From a virus: 24,289 nt of DNA. Location: the IMG/VR virus record IMGVR_UViG_3300009285_004945, positions 1 to 24,289 of that record, one strand, 5' to 3'. The position numbers and the translations under genes were made by a program. The first letter of the stretch is position 1; each line of letters begins with the position of its first letter. The notes beneath the pieces were generated by a model. It was not told the DNA's origin. It saw only the letters and a program-made list of their open reading frames with translations, and ran no database searches. Positions 1-8,278 of this stretch are shown piece after piece.

Positions 1-464
1 ACGTTCACCCTGCCTGATTTCAGGTTGCGCACCACGGCCTTGCTACTCCGTTTGTACCCCACCACGCGCCCGCTGTCTCCCTCGCGGATCGGCCCGCGCT
101 TCGCCGCCAGGCCAAACGTCTGCCAGCCCCTCGATACACTCAGCACGCGCGTATGCGCGCGCACCTGCTGCAACCCGTGAAACCCCTCCTCATGGAATCG
201 GCCATACCGCACATTCGTCCCGACGTGACCGTACACACCCGTTGCGTCCTCCTTGACTCTGGACGCCAGCGAATTCCGCAACCGCGTCGTCACCACCCCG
301 AGCCGTAGCGGCCGCGGTCCGCTGAGGTACTGCCGCTGACTCCGCCCCAGGATCAGGAGCAGCCCCTGCCCGAGCCCCTGCGCGATGGCGCTTGAGGTGC
401 GCTTCGGCAGCCGGAGGAGTGCCCGATGGATCAGCGGGTAATTACTCGTCACGCGCGCGCTCAC
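1..464 (-). CDS. Tail-completion / virion morphogenesis protein (HK97 gp10 / Mu gpG-like), cut at window edge
   Basis: The gene is open to the left edge, so only its first 154 codons are visible. The GTG start at 464 overlaps the connector stop by four bases (GTGA). Residues 81-94, VGTNVRYGRFHEEG, match the core 'VGT-x-V-x-YA-x2-HE-x-G' signature of small tail-completion proteins (HK97 gp10 and Mu gpG-like virion morphogenesis families). These proteins join the head-tail connector to the tail tube. The stretch before the motif is basic and helical, as usual in the family. Its position directly after a gp6-like connector fits this job. The family is inferred from the motif and the context, and the C-terminus cannot be seen. 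Confidence 0.72.
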   Translation of the reverse strand, partial: MSARVTSNYPLIHRALLRLPKRTSSAIAQGLGQGLLLILGRSQRQYLSGPRPLRLGVVTTRLRNSLASRVKEDATGVYGHVGTNVRYGRFHEEGFHGLQQVRAHTRVLSVSRGWQTFGLAAKRGPIREGDSGRVVGYKRSSKAVVRNLKSGRVN

Positions 465-1048
465 AATCTGTACCTCCGATACGGTTCCAGCACAGCCTGC
501 ACCGTGGGCAGCAGACCCACCACAATGTCCGCTGGTACCTGTGCAGCCTCGCCGCCCTGGGCACGATTGCGCAGATGATGCCGCGTGTTCCACTGCCCCG
601 CCACCTGCTCGATCACCGCGTGCTGGATATCCTCCGGCATCGCATACTGCCACTCCTCAGCGGAATTCTCCGGCAGCACATAGCCGCCGGCGTAGAGGAC
701 GCGCGCCACCTGGCCATGCGACCCGAGCGGGCCGCTCGTGATCCGGACCACACCAGATCGCCCATCCATCGGCAGATCGTAATCCGGTCGAGCGACGCTC
801 CATGCCCCACTGGCACGATCCCGCACCTGAAACACCAGCGCACCATCCACCGGGTACCGCTCCATGACGAACTCTGCATCACCGGCAGAAAACTCGAACG
901 TCGCATCCTCCGAGTAACCGAGCACGCGATTCAGGTGCCGATCCACCATTGCGCTCGCCGCCTCGATATGCCGGTTCAGTTCCGTGTCCGCATCGGTATT
1001 GTCGATGCCCAACCGGCTCTTCAATTCGCTGAGCAGGCAGTATTTCAT
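461..1048 (-). CDS. Head-tail connector protein (gp6-like)
   Basis: This 195-residue protein opens with MKYCLLSELKSRLGIDNTDA, followed by a helical segment containing HIEAASAMVDRHLNRVLGYS. That is the usual N-terminus of gp6-like head-tail connectors: a short strand, a 'LKsrLgI-x-D' helix, then an alpha-helical bundle. Members form a ring under the portal that closes the head after packaging. The C-terminal part has a helix around PEDIQHAVIEQVAGQWNTRHH, also typical of the family. The ATG at 1048 overlaps the stop of the 49-residue gene upstream (ATGA), and its own stop overlaps the tail-completion start, so the three are translationally linked. Length is somewhat above the smallest family members. 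Confidence 0.75.
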   Translation of the reverse strand: MKYCLLSELKSRLGIDNTDADTELNRHIEAASAMVDRHLNRVLGYSEDATFEFSAGDAEFVMERYPVDGALVFQVRDRASGAWSVARPDYDLPMDGRSGVVRITSGPLGSHGQVARVLYAGGYVLPENSAEEWQYAMPEDIQHAVIEQVAGQWNTRHHLRNRAQGGEAAQVPADIVVGLLPTVQAVLEPYRRYRL

Positions 1049-1194
1049 CGCACGAGTGCCCTTGCTCTGGCAACGACCTCAGCCGTCACAGCCTTGAAAT
1101 CCGCAGTCGCATCACCCTCGCCACCCTCAGCCGCCACCCGCACCACGGTCGGGTTGCTCAGGTTGTTTCGCGCGAGTTGGTCTATAGTTTTCAT
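1045..1194 (-). CDS. 49-residue hypothetical protein in the connector operon
   Basis: This small gene lies between the tailspike and the connector. It has a clear ribosome-binding site (AAAGGA, seven bases before the ATG at 1194), and its TGA overlaps the connector ATG (ATGA). The product begins MKTIDQLARNN, has an acidic, glycine-containing middle (AAEGGEGDATADF) and a C-terminal helix ending VVARARALVR. I recognise no domain. The strong start signal and the tight coupling support a real gene despite its length. It could be a small connector cofactor or an assembly chaperone, but that is inference from position only. Confidence 0.7.
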   Translation of the reverse strand: MKTIDQLARNNLSNPTVVRVAAEGGEGDATADFKAVTAEVVARARALVR

Positions 1195-1203
1195 ATTGTT
1201 CCT

Positions 1204-4200
1204 TTAGTTGCTCAGTGCCATCGCAACGTCCACATCAGTCTCCGCAGTGCCTAAACACTCGAAGGTCACCCACACACTTTCACCAGCAGGGATCGTCACC
1301 GGGCTCAACTCACCGTAACTGCCCCACGACGCGTTCAGAGTCAACGTATGGCTGAATGCATCCGTGTTCCTCACCTTGAGCGCAAGTTCGCGGCCGGACT
1401 GCTTGCCAGTCGCTGCGGCGAACGCACTGTCCTGGTCAATGTCACACGTTGAAACGGTTCGGTTGCGCGTGAACGCTACCGGGATGCTGCCGGCGGTCTC
1501 TGTGACTGTGCTCACGGTCGGCACCATCTGGACCGCTCCACTCGTCCCGGCCTCGTCCTTTATGTAGATGGTCGTGGTAGAATCGACATCGTTTGCAGCA
1601 AACACCGCAGCGACACCGTCCTCCGTCAGCGGCCAACTCGGCCCGAGGTTTCCGGTGATCGTGCGGTATTGATCGCCCACTCGGCCGTATGCCTCGTTGC
1701 TGTAGAGACCACGCATTGCATCGTCGATCCGCAACACGTCGTCCTGAATGGTGATCGTGAGCTTGTCTATGAGCCATTGCTCGTCGCCCTCGGCGCTCGT
1801 GGACGTCAGGCTGCTGTTGGAGAACCAGAGCCGAAGATCTGAAGACAATCCAGTAACGTAGCAGATTGTGGCTACGTAGAACCACCCATCCTCTTGGAAC
1901 CTGGATACCGCCTGGCTCTGGTTCCAGATGTAGTTTGCGTTGCCGTAGCTGGCCACAGTCAGCGCTCCAGAGCCAGCGCCACCCCGATAGAGCGCGCAGG
2001 CGAAAGCTCCAGCAAGTGTCCCCTCCGTCGAGAGTGAGACATCACCTAACACGGGCGGCGTGATGAAACCGCTGCTCCCACCGCTCTGTGTCACCTCCAA
2101 CGACGCGGCTCCGATGTCTGTCGCGAATGTGTTCCACGACCACACTGCGTTCATGATTCCGCCGGCTGCTGTGGTCAGCGTCACATTGACCGTTCGCCCA
2201 CCACTCGTCACGGTCGCCGTGCCGTCGCTGTAGCCTGTGCCGGCAGCATCAATGGTCCAGCTAGCGGTCTTATTCGTCGGGGCGTAAGCATCAATGTCGA
2301 GCGCCTTGACCCAATACGACAGCAGGACCCTGTGACCATTTAAGTCCGTAGCCGGAATCGTCGGCATGAAGTCCTGACGCCATTGGAGGTAGGACGATGT
2401 GATCTTGTCCGGCACATGGAACAGCATCGCCTTGTCGCCGGGAACGAAACCAGAGTTCGTCTCGATGACTGAGCAGTTGTAGACGGTTCTAGCCGAACTC
2501 ATCCAGTTCGTGCCGTGGTTGAACTCTGGGTCCGGGAACACGTTTTGTAAACGGTAGTCGCCTTTCCAGTCCACCCACGTACCCGAGGTTTCCGGCACGA
2601 ACTCGATCTTGGGATCGATGGTGTTCGTGGTGTATTGGACCGCAGCTCCCGGAGTCCGCGAGTGTGTGAAAATGCGAGCCTTGTTGACGTGGTCCAGCAA
2701 GATAGGTCCAGCATCACTGCCAAGTGTGCCACCATTGATAGACAGCAATTCTATGTCAATGCCACTGCTCGGCCCAAGCAACTCAAATACGTGACCGCTC
2801 AGGTCCGTCGTGATCGCGTTACCTGCCGTGAACGTCAGCGTCGGATGCGCGACGACGTTCGTGTTCTCCGGTGCCGTGTTCCAAGTGCGAGCACCCATAA
2901 TACCGCTGGTAACATCAGCCCCACCACCACCAGCGAGCAGTGAGTTGACGGTGAACGTCGTGAAATACGGAAAGTGGTGCGCGTTCGTGAACGTCACCGT
3001 GACCTGATCGCCCACGGCAGACATCGTGACTTTGTTCGTCGTCTGAACACCTGCCATGATCGGGAAGGCGTCGTTGATCATACCTTCCCCGTATCCGTTT
3101 CGGAAGTTGATCATGCCTCCACTCGGGAACACGAAGTTTGCCGGCAAGTCAGCCACGACACCACACCCCTCTGTGTGAGCAATGAAGTCAATCGCCGTGC
3201 CACCTCCAAAAAAACTGTTCCCGTTGTAGGCCATGTGCGCTTCCACGGTCATGGCTTGACCAGAAATAGAGTGGATACCGACGACGTTCTCGTTGAAATC
3301 CGTGCCGTAAATCGTCCCCCAGTTCAGCTTGTCATTGTTTAGAATCAGCCCCTTCGACAACTTGTAAAATCCGACGTTCTCAATCGTGTAGTAGTCGCAT
3401 TCGTACATTGCGATGCCGTAGCAGCGATAGTCGTATGGCGCCACGTCAGGGTCGATATTGCCGTAGATCGCGAAATCACGAGCGGTCCACTTCATCCAGT
3501 CCATGAGGAACACGGCAGTTCCATCCGATCGAGTCGTTGTGATGAAGGACGAGTGCTTTCCGTCGCCAAGCAGCGTGAGCCCTCTACCCTCCTTCCTGTT
3601 TCCGTAGGCGTAGATCGACGTACCGTTACAGACATACTCGCCGGCTGGAAAATAGACAGCCGTGTTGTCCTGGTAGTCCAAGGTCAACGTGTTCTGTGTC
3701 GCCACCGTCACGGCTGCTTGAATCGCCGCGGTATCGTCTGTCACGCCGTCGGCCGTCGCCCCGAACCAGCGCACGTTCAGTGGCTCAGTCACGATGGCTG
3801 CTCGATACCACACGCCGTCCGTGGTGGTAGACTCGTCGTAATAGATGCCGTCCAGCGTGCCGTCCGGGTCGGTGATGATTGCAGGGGCGCTCGCGTCTGC
3901 GACCCAGCTGAACAGGCCCTCCTGGCCGGCGTCAGTGCAGTAAACGGTGGTCGGGCCGAGTGTGCCGTCCAGCGTCGGCAGGTCTGCCAAGGTGACGTAC
4001 TGAGGCACGGCCAACGCTCGTGATGCTGTTGCGGCATTTGTCGATCCCGTACCTCCACTGGCAACCGCGAGCGTGCCCCCGACGGTTAACGTGCCGCTGC
4101 CGGTGATCGGACCGCCGCTGATGCTCAATCCTGTTGAGCCCCCGCTCGCATCAACGCTCGTCACCGAACCGGTGGCCGCCGCGACCCACTCGACGTCATC

Positions 4201-5064
4201 CTCCGGGCCGGCCACAGCCAGCACCTTGCTGGCCTGCCCAGCCATGGCTGGCAGGAGGTTGACGCGTGCGGCCGCGGCCGTGCTGGCTCCGGTCCCCCCG
4301 TCCCCCACAGCCAGGTCTGTGATATTCGTCACAGTGCCTCCCGTGATGCTGACAGCATCCGCGTCCTGGCTGGCGATGGTGCCGATGTCGGCCGCATTCG
4401 CTTTGAGCGAGAGCAGCGTATCCACGCTCGTCTTGAGGTACACCACTGGCGTGTCCTCATCCGAGTCAGTCTGCACCTTGCCCGCGACCGTGCTCGATGC
4501 GTACGGCAGCGACACCGATGATGGGACGACAGTGTAGACGTAGGTCAGGTCGGATGTGATCAGGTCCTCGATATTGTACGAGGACGCTGAGTTCGGGACG
4601 GAGATGAGAAACGCGTCCCGGCCTGCCCGCACCTGGTAATCCCCCTGCTCGAGCGTCACCACCAGCACACCGTTCGTCGCCGACGTGCTCACGGGCGAAG
4701 AGCCGATGATCACGCCGCCATCCGCCTGCGGATTCGACAACGGCTGGAACCGCACCGTCGTCGTCGTGGGAGTCCCCTGGGCATTGGAAAATGTGCCAGT
4801 GACCGTGGCCGCCGGACATTGCACGGCTGACCAGAGCAATACCAATGCACCGATGATGCATCCCAGCGGTCTGTATCTGTGGATGCGGCGGAGCCTCGCA
4901 ATCTCGGCCGCCGCCTCCTCGACAGCCGCAGGGTCCAGCCTGGCCCTGCGTGCGGCGTGCGATTCCTCCGGTTGATTCCCAGCGCGGCGCCGCGGCTTAG
5001 GCCGCAGCACACTCTGATTGAGCAGCGCCGTAAACATCCCGCGGTGATGGTATCCGTCTTGCAT
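1204..5064 (-). CDS. Tailspike / tail fibre with pectate-lyase-like beta-helix domain
   Basis: This is a 1286-residue virion protein. Residues 1-65 are basic and helical. Residues 66-85 (PLGCIIGALVLLWSAVQCPA) are a hydrophobic segment that looks like a membrane anchor or internal signal. Two tail-fibre linker repeats of the 'GGTG-x-ST-A-A-A-R' type follow at about 251-272 and 332-353. Residues 430-455 (VRWFGATADGVTDDTAAIQA) are the standard N-terminal signature of the Pectate_lyase_3 / glycosyl-hydrolase-28-like right-handed beta-helix found in tailspikes, so the protein probably binds or cleaves a surface polysaccharide. The remaining 800 residues are beta-rich with many G, T, S and N. AGGAG lies only two bases before the chosen ATG, so the ATG at codon 10 is an alternative. 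The location between capsid and connector genes is unusual. Confidence 0.85.
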   Translation of the reverse strand: MQDGYHHRGMFTALLNQSVLRPKPRRRAGNQPEESHAARRARLDPAAVEEAAAEIARLRRIHRYRPLGCIIGALVLLWSAVQCPAATVTGTFSNAQGTPTTTTVRFQPLSNPQADGGVIIGSSPVSTSATNGVLVVTLEQGDYQVRAGRDAFLISVPNSASSYNIEDLITSDLTYVYTVVPSSVSLPYASSTVAGKVQTDSDEDTPVVYLKTSVDTLLSLKANAADIGTIASQDADAVSITGGTVTNITDLAVGDGGTGASTAAAARVNLLPAMAGQASKVLAVAGPEDDVEWVAAATGSVTSVDASGGSTGLSISGGPITGSGTLTVGGTLAVASGGTGSTNAATASRALAVPQYVTLADLPTLDGTLGPTTVYCTDAGQEGLFSWVADASAPAIITDPDGTLDGIYYDESTTTDGVWYRAAIVTEPLNVRWFGATADGVTDDTAAIQAAVTVATQNTLTLDYQDNTAVYFPAGEYVCNGTSIYAYGNRKEGRGLTLLGDGKHSSFITTTRSDGTAVFLMDWMKWTARDFAIYGNIDPDVAPYDYRCYGIAMYECDYYTIENVGFYKLSKGLILNNDKLNWGTIYGTDFNENVVGIHSISGQAMTVEAHMAYNGNSFFGGGTAIDFIAHTEGCGVVADLPANFVFPSGGMINFRNGYGEGMINDAFPIMAGVQTTNKVTMSAVGDQVTVTFTNAHHFPYFTTFTVNSLLAGGGGADVTSGIMGARTWNTAPENTNVVAHPTLTFTAGNAITTDLSGHVFELLGPSSGIDIELLSINGGTLGSDAGPILLDHVNKARIFTHSRTPGAAVQYTTNTIDPKIEFVPETSGTWVDWKGDYRLQNVFPDPEFNHGTNWMSSARTVYNCSVIETNSGFVPGDKAMLFHVPDKITSSYLQWRQDFMPTIPATDLNGHRVLLSYWVKALDIDAYAPTNKTASWTIDAAGTGYSDGTATVTSGGRTVNVTLTTAAGGIMNAVWSWNTFATDIGAASLEVTQSGGSSGFITPPVLGDVSLSTEGTLAGAFACALYRGGAGSGALTVASYGNANYIWNQSQAVSRFQEDGWFYVATICYVTGLSSDLRLWFSNSSLTSTSAEGDEQWLIDKLTITIQDDVLRIDDAMRGLYSNEAYGRVGDQYRTITGNLGPSWPLTEDGVAAVFAANDVDSTTTIYIKDEAGTSGAVQMVPTVSTVTETAGSIPVAFTRNRTVSTCDIDQDSAFAAATGKQSGRELALKVRNTDAFSHTLTLNASWGSYGELSPVTIPAGESVWVTFECLGTAETDVDVAMALSN

Positions 5065-5070
5065 GACTCC

Positions 5071-5095
5071 TGATCCGGTCTGATCTGGTCTGATC
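5071..5095. repeat. 10-bp-phased GATC repeat upstream of the tailspike
   Basis: The decamer TGATCYGGTC occurs twice in tandem and is followed by a third TGATC. GATC tetramers therefore sit at 5072, 5082 and 5092, exactly one helical turn apart. The array ends a few bases before the tailspike start codon and ribosome-binding site. A fourth GATC lies at 5138. The repeat may be a protein-binding or methylation-sensitive site; its function is not shown by sequence alone. Confidence 0.6.
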
Positions 5096-5104
5096 GTTGA
5101 GTAG

Positions 5105-5134
5105 AGCCTGCGGGAGCCGGAGCCCCCGCAGGCT
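5105..5134. terminator. GC-rich stem-loop between the 101-residue gene and the tailspike
   Basis: A perfect 10-bp inverted repeat (AGCCTGCGGG / CCCGCAGGCT) encloses a 10-base loop. No T-run follows on the minus strand, so it is not a classical intrinsic terminator. It could be a weak terminator, an mRNA-stabilising hairpin or a processing site separating expression of the head genes from the tailspike. Confidence 0.45.
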
Positions 5135-5139
5135 TGTGA

Positions 5140-5205
5140 TCACTGACGGCGGGGACCAATCACCACCAGCGACCGACATCTGTTGCTGACACGCTGACCG
5201 GTCAT
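5140..5205 (-). CDS. Possible 21-residue micro-ORF after the 101-residue gene
   Basis: The ATG at 5205 overlaps the TGA of the 101-residue gene (ATGA) and the frame stays open for 21 codons (MTGQRVSNRC...GPRRQ), passing through otherwise empty intergenic DNA. There is no independent ribosome-binding site and no recognisable motif. It could simply reflect a chance A before the stop codon. I list it because the same arrangement recurs at many junctions in this phage. Confidence 0.25.
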   Translation of the reverse strand: MTGQRVSNRCRSLVVIGPRRQ

Positions 5206-5507
5206 CGCCACCACGTGTTCCCGCGGCGTTTAGCCAGTGCCTCTACCTTCGGGAGGTAGGGCACCCCGTTCAGCTCGTGGCCACCATCCAGCACCCGCAC
5301 GCTCACTGTCGTGGGGGCGTCAGGGTGGATGCTCGTTACCTCGGCCGCGTAGGCGGCCAGGTGATTCAGGCCGGGCACCCCCTCGGGAGCCAGGACGATA
5401 ACCCTGTCACCCACCTGCGGTGGCGCCACCGGCGCGGTGGCCTTCACGGCCTCCACCGGCGGTTGTATCGCTCCGGCCTGCGCTTCACTCGATTGCTTCT
5501 TCGCCAT
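5202..5507 (-). CDS. 101-residue hypothetical virion-block protein
   Basis: I choose the ATG at 5507 (MAKKQSSEAQAG) because it has AAAGG at good spacing. An in-frame GTG at 5531 would add eight residues. Residues 1-33 are Ala/Pro-rich and probably disordered. The rest, beginning VGDRVIVLAPEG and continuing through VTSIHPDAPTTVSVRVLDGG, looks like a small beta-barrel and ends in the basic, tryptophan-rich KRRGNTWWR. I do not recognise the family. Lying after the capsid gene and a secreted-type protein, it may be a small head or neck component, which is inference from position. Confidence 0.7.
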   Translation of the reverse strand: MAKKQSSEAQAGAIQPPVEAVKATAPVAPPQVGDRVIVLAPEGVPGLNHLAAYAAEVTSIHPDAPTTVSVRVLDGGHELNGVPYLPKVEALAKRRGNTWWR

Positions 5508-5554
5508 CGTTGTGCCTTTCGATTGAGTCACGCGCTCACCCGACAGACTGCCGA

Positions 5555-6184
5555 TCAATCTGCCGGGTAGACATCGTATTTGACCGTGGCGCGCTTGATA
5601 ATCTCCGTTGTGCCGCCGCTCGTGTACAGTCGCAAGAGCATCGGCATTCGCACCTGCGCAGCCCACAACGCCTCCGCGTCCGCACTGACCGTCGCACTGC
5701 CGATTGTCACCGGCGCGTAATGGCTCATCCGGTAGACCCTCGCTCCGGAATCCTCCGTGGCAGCGGCAGTCAACTGGATCGTGCTCGCCGCGAGGCCGTA
5801 GACCCAATACTGACTGCAACTATCATCGTCCGGATCCTGGATGACGATCATGTCATCCGCAGCGAACCCGTTCGTCGAGACCACCGTGAGATTGGTGGTC
5901 GTCGCCGCCGCGCTCAGTGCCGTGTTCGCCGTGCCCGCGTACGTCACCAGGACCGCGTCAGCGTTATCGCCGACCACCTGATATGAGACCAGCCGGATGG
6001 CTCGTCCGGACGCAGCCGGGAAGATCACGACAGAGTTTGTGCCGGTCGTGTCCTTGGCGCTCACATACCCACGGAGCAGCGCTGTGGCCGACGTCTCCGC
6101 AGACGCCGGCATGATTGTCAGAGTCGCCAGCACCGCTGCAAACAGCGCCACCAACAACCCGCATGTGAATCGATTTCGTTTCAT
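5555..6184 (-). CDS. Signal-peptide-bearing protein of the structural block, unknown function
   Basis: This 209-residue protein begins with a textbook Sec signal peptide: a basic n-region (MKRNRF), a hydrophobic core (about residues 8-24) and an A-S-A cleavage site near residue 29. The mature part is beta-rich. It includes TTTNLTVVSTNGFAADDMIV, which resembles a short 'value plus uncertainty' beta module, and ends IKRATVKYDVYPAD. It sits directly downstream of the major capsid gene, where HK97-type phages usually encode a decoration or connector protein. A signal peptide on a virion-block protein is odd. It has an AAAGGA ribosome-binding site and a 39-base gap from the capsid gene. A secreted or surface-modifying role and a virion role both remain possible. 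Confidence 0.75.
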   Translation of the reverse strand: MKRNRFTCGLLVALFAAVLATLTIMPASAETSATALLRGYVSAKDTTGTNSVVIFPAASGRAIRLVSYQVVGDNADAVLVTYAGTANTALSAAATTTNLTVVSTNGFAADDMIVIQDPDDDSCSQYWVYGLAASTIQLTAAATEDSGARVYRMSHYAPVTIGSATVSADAEALWAAQVRMPMLLRLYTSGGTTEIIKRATVKYDVYPAD

Positions 6185-6223
6185 CGTTCGTTCCTTTTTC
6201 TGTTGATTGTGACTTCAGCCTGC

Positions 6224-7546
6224 TCAGGCCCCAGCCAGCTTCAGCGCCGCGATGGCATCCACCGCCTGGTAATCAAAGTCGATCTCCTCGATGAAGCGGA
6301 ACCCAAGCTGGTCGTTCCACCAGCCGACCCCATCGCTCATGTCGATCCGCGGCACGCCGTGTTCGCCGAACCACCACCAGCTCGCATCGCCGAAGAATGC
6401 AGGGTACGTGCTGGCCGCAGCATCGGTGCCGAACACTGGCATCACGTGAGACCACCGGATCGGGAACCCGTCCAGCCGCGGCGTATTCACGGCCATGCCG
6501 GTGAACACATCCTGATCGGCCTGGGTCTTGAACGTGCGGAGTTGCGTCTCCCACGTGATGTGCATCACGTAGTAGCCCATGCCCAACACGGCCGCGTTGA
6601 CCTTCCGGCGGAGCGCGCGGAAGTTTTCCAGCACGACGTCGCTCGGAGCAGTGGCTCCGCCGGCGGTGGTCTCGAGGTAGGCGTTGTCCGACGCGATGTC
6701 GCAGATACCCTCGATGCTGTCATCGGTCGCATCCGCCGTCCCGTCAGCGAGGAATGCAACCGAGTCCTCCTTCTTCGCGAATCGGATCGAGCCGTACCTC
6801 ATCAGGTACGCACCGATGTCCGCGAGCCCCTGCTCCATGAGCTCCCTCGGGACCAAGACGCCGCCGAACACTTTGTGACTCTCCAGTGAGGCCGTCCCCA
6901 CAGTGAACGACAGCGAGGCCGCCTCAGCGGACATCGCTTTGAAGCTGAAGTCACTGAGCCCCGTGGTGATCCTGGGCGGCTTCGATGTCCCGCGGCCGAT
7001 GGGCCAGTGCGTGAGCAGTTGGCGAGCGAGTCCGTAATCCGCGATCAGCTCGCGCAGCTCGCGACCGTATTCCGTCGGCAGTGCGACCTCGCTGGTCGTG
7101 AGAGCGGTGAGCGCCCGTTGCTGCAGCACGTCCTGTTCGACGCGTCGCGCGGCGGTGAGCGCCCGCTCCTGGAAGCTGGACGGCAGCTCGTACTTCTGGA
7201 TGACCGAATCCAGCTTGCCGAACCTGTGCAGCTGCAAGATGAAGTCCGCCCCGCTCGCCTGCGCGGCAGCCTCACTGCATTGTCCCGGCCGCCGGATGCC
7301 ACCGCTCCGCTCCGCGCGGAACAGCGCCGCCCGGCGCAGGTTGTCCGTGGCGGTGCGCAATTCGGCCACCACCTCCGGGAGAGCCTTGAGCTCCCCCAGA
7401 TCGGCGAGCGCTTTGCCCACCTGTTCCTCGAGCGCCACGATTTTTGAGGGCGCTTGACCGAGTTCCTCCATCCGATCTCCAGTGGAGCGGAGGAGACGTT
7501 CGAGTTCGTCCAGCTGTTGCTGGACCGATTTGTTTTCGCTACTCAT
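6224..7546 (-). CDS. Major capsid protein, HK97 fold with N-terminal coiled coil
   Basis: This 440-residue protein has a charged coiled coil at residues 1-75 (heptads such as VQQQLDELERLLRS and ALEEQVGKALADLG). That matches the delta/scaffolding domain that the prohead protease removes in HK97-type capsids. The mature region holds typical HK97-fold features: 'LPTEYGRELRELI', 'KVFGGVLVPRELMEQG' near the E-loop/spine region, 'DSVAFLADG' and the C-terminal P-domain 'RLDGFPIRWSHVMPVFG' with 'AFFGDASWWWFGE'. The ATG at 7546 has AAGGGA at good spacing. The gene follows the protease by 30 bases. Order and domain pattern make the assignment firm even though the exact cleavage site is not visible. Confidence 0.88.
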   Translation of the reverse strand: MSSENKSVQQQLDELERLLRSTGDRMEELGQAPSKIVALEEQVGKALADLGELKALPEVVAELRTATDNLRRAALFRAERSGGIRRPGQCSEAAAQASGADFILQLHRFGKLDSVIQKYELPSSFQERALTAARRVEQDVLQQRALTALTTSEVALPTEYGRELRELIADYGLARQLLTHWPIGRGTSKPPRITTGLSDFSFKAMSAEAASLSFTVGTASLESHKVFGGVLVPRELMEQGLADIGAYLMRYGSIRFAKKEDSVAFLADGTADATDDSIEGICDIASDNAYLETTAGGATAPSDVVLENFRALRRKVNAAVLGMGYYVMHITWETQLRTFKTQADQDVFTGMAVNTPRLDGFPIRWSHVMPVFGTDAAASTYPAFFGDASWWWFGEHGVPRIDMSDGVGWWNDQLGFRFIEEIDFDYQAVDAIAALKLAGA

Positions 7547-7576
7547 GTTTTTTCCCTTCGTCGTGTTGTGTCTGTG

Positions 7577-8278
7577 TCAGTGCCGCAGGAGCGCTCGCTC
7601 CAGCCGGCGTGCAGACTCCAGCAACGGTGCGACGTTGACTCCCGAGGCGGTCGCACCAGCCTGGCCGTCGGGGTCCGTGGGTGTTGGAGAGTATCCAGAT
7701 CTGTCGTGTGCGTGCGCATGCGCGTGGCTGGGGGCGATCCGCCGGAGCAGCTCGATCAGCTCCTCCAGGTCTGCGGCCCGGACGTGCCCGCTGCCGAGCC
7801 CATCCACCAGCGCGGCGGGATTCGCCGGCACCGGTACGGCCGACACCTCGACCAGCTCCTGCTCGATGTACTTCCGCCGATAGCCGAGCTCGGGGCTGCC
7901 GTCCTCCCAGCGGAGCGGCCTGAACCCGACGCTCACCGCACGCATGTAGCCGCCGCGATAAAGTCCCCAGGCGATGCGCGCCATCGGGTTTTCCTCGACC
8001 GCGAATCGGATCCGCTGGCGCAGCCGGCCCTTGACCACGGCCGTCTCCTCCGCACGACCGATCACGGACAGCACATCGTACGAATCGTGCGCGTTCAGGA
8101 ACACCGGATTGCGCTGATACTGCTCGAGTTTCCACCCGTCCGCGCTCAGCACCTCGCGATAACGGTCCACGGTCTCATCACTCGCGGTGACCTGGAGCAG
8201 CGGCTCATCGTTACCGGCCGGCATCCCGATCTCGACCGGTAGTCCCCGGCACAACATCTCCCGATTGTCTCTAGTCAT
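7577..8278 (-). CDS. HK97-family prohead protease
   Basis: This 233-residue serine protease matures the procapsid by cutting the capsid N-terminal domain. The family pattern is clear: TASDETVDRYREVLSADGW (residues 31-49), the histidine motif NPVFLNAHD with H64, the serine motif RAVSVGF with S116, and ELVEVSAVPVPANP (141-153), which contains the acidic position and the conserved 'vPvpan' strand. The C-terminal 70 residues hold an acidic helix and a His/Ala repeat (SHAHAHAHD), probably flexible. The start lies inside the portal stop region: GGAGG is five bases before the ATG at 8278, while the ATG at 8281 is too close. It overlaps the portal gene by eight bases. Confidence 0.9.
   Translation of the reverse strand: MTRDNREMLCRGLPVEIGMPAGNDEPLLQVTASDETVDRYREVLSADGWKLEQYQRNPVFLNAHDSYDVLSVIGRAEETAVVKGRLRQRIRFAVEENPMARIAWGLYRGGYMRAVSVGFRPLRWEDGSPELGYRRKYIEQELVEVSAVPVPANPAALVDGLGSGHVRAADLEELIELLRRIAPSHAHAHAHDRSGYSPTPTDPDGQAGATASGVNVAPLLESARRLERALLRH

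Noticed and set aside
392-1207. 271-codon plus-strand ORF opposite the connector gene
   Set aside because: Composition is Arg/His/Pro-rich with no motif, and it covers the connector and 49-residue genes, which have good starts and couplings on the other strand.
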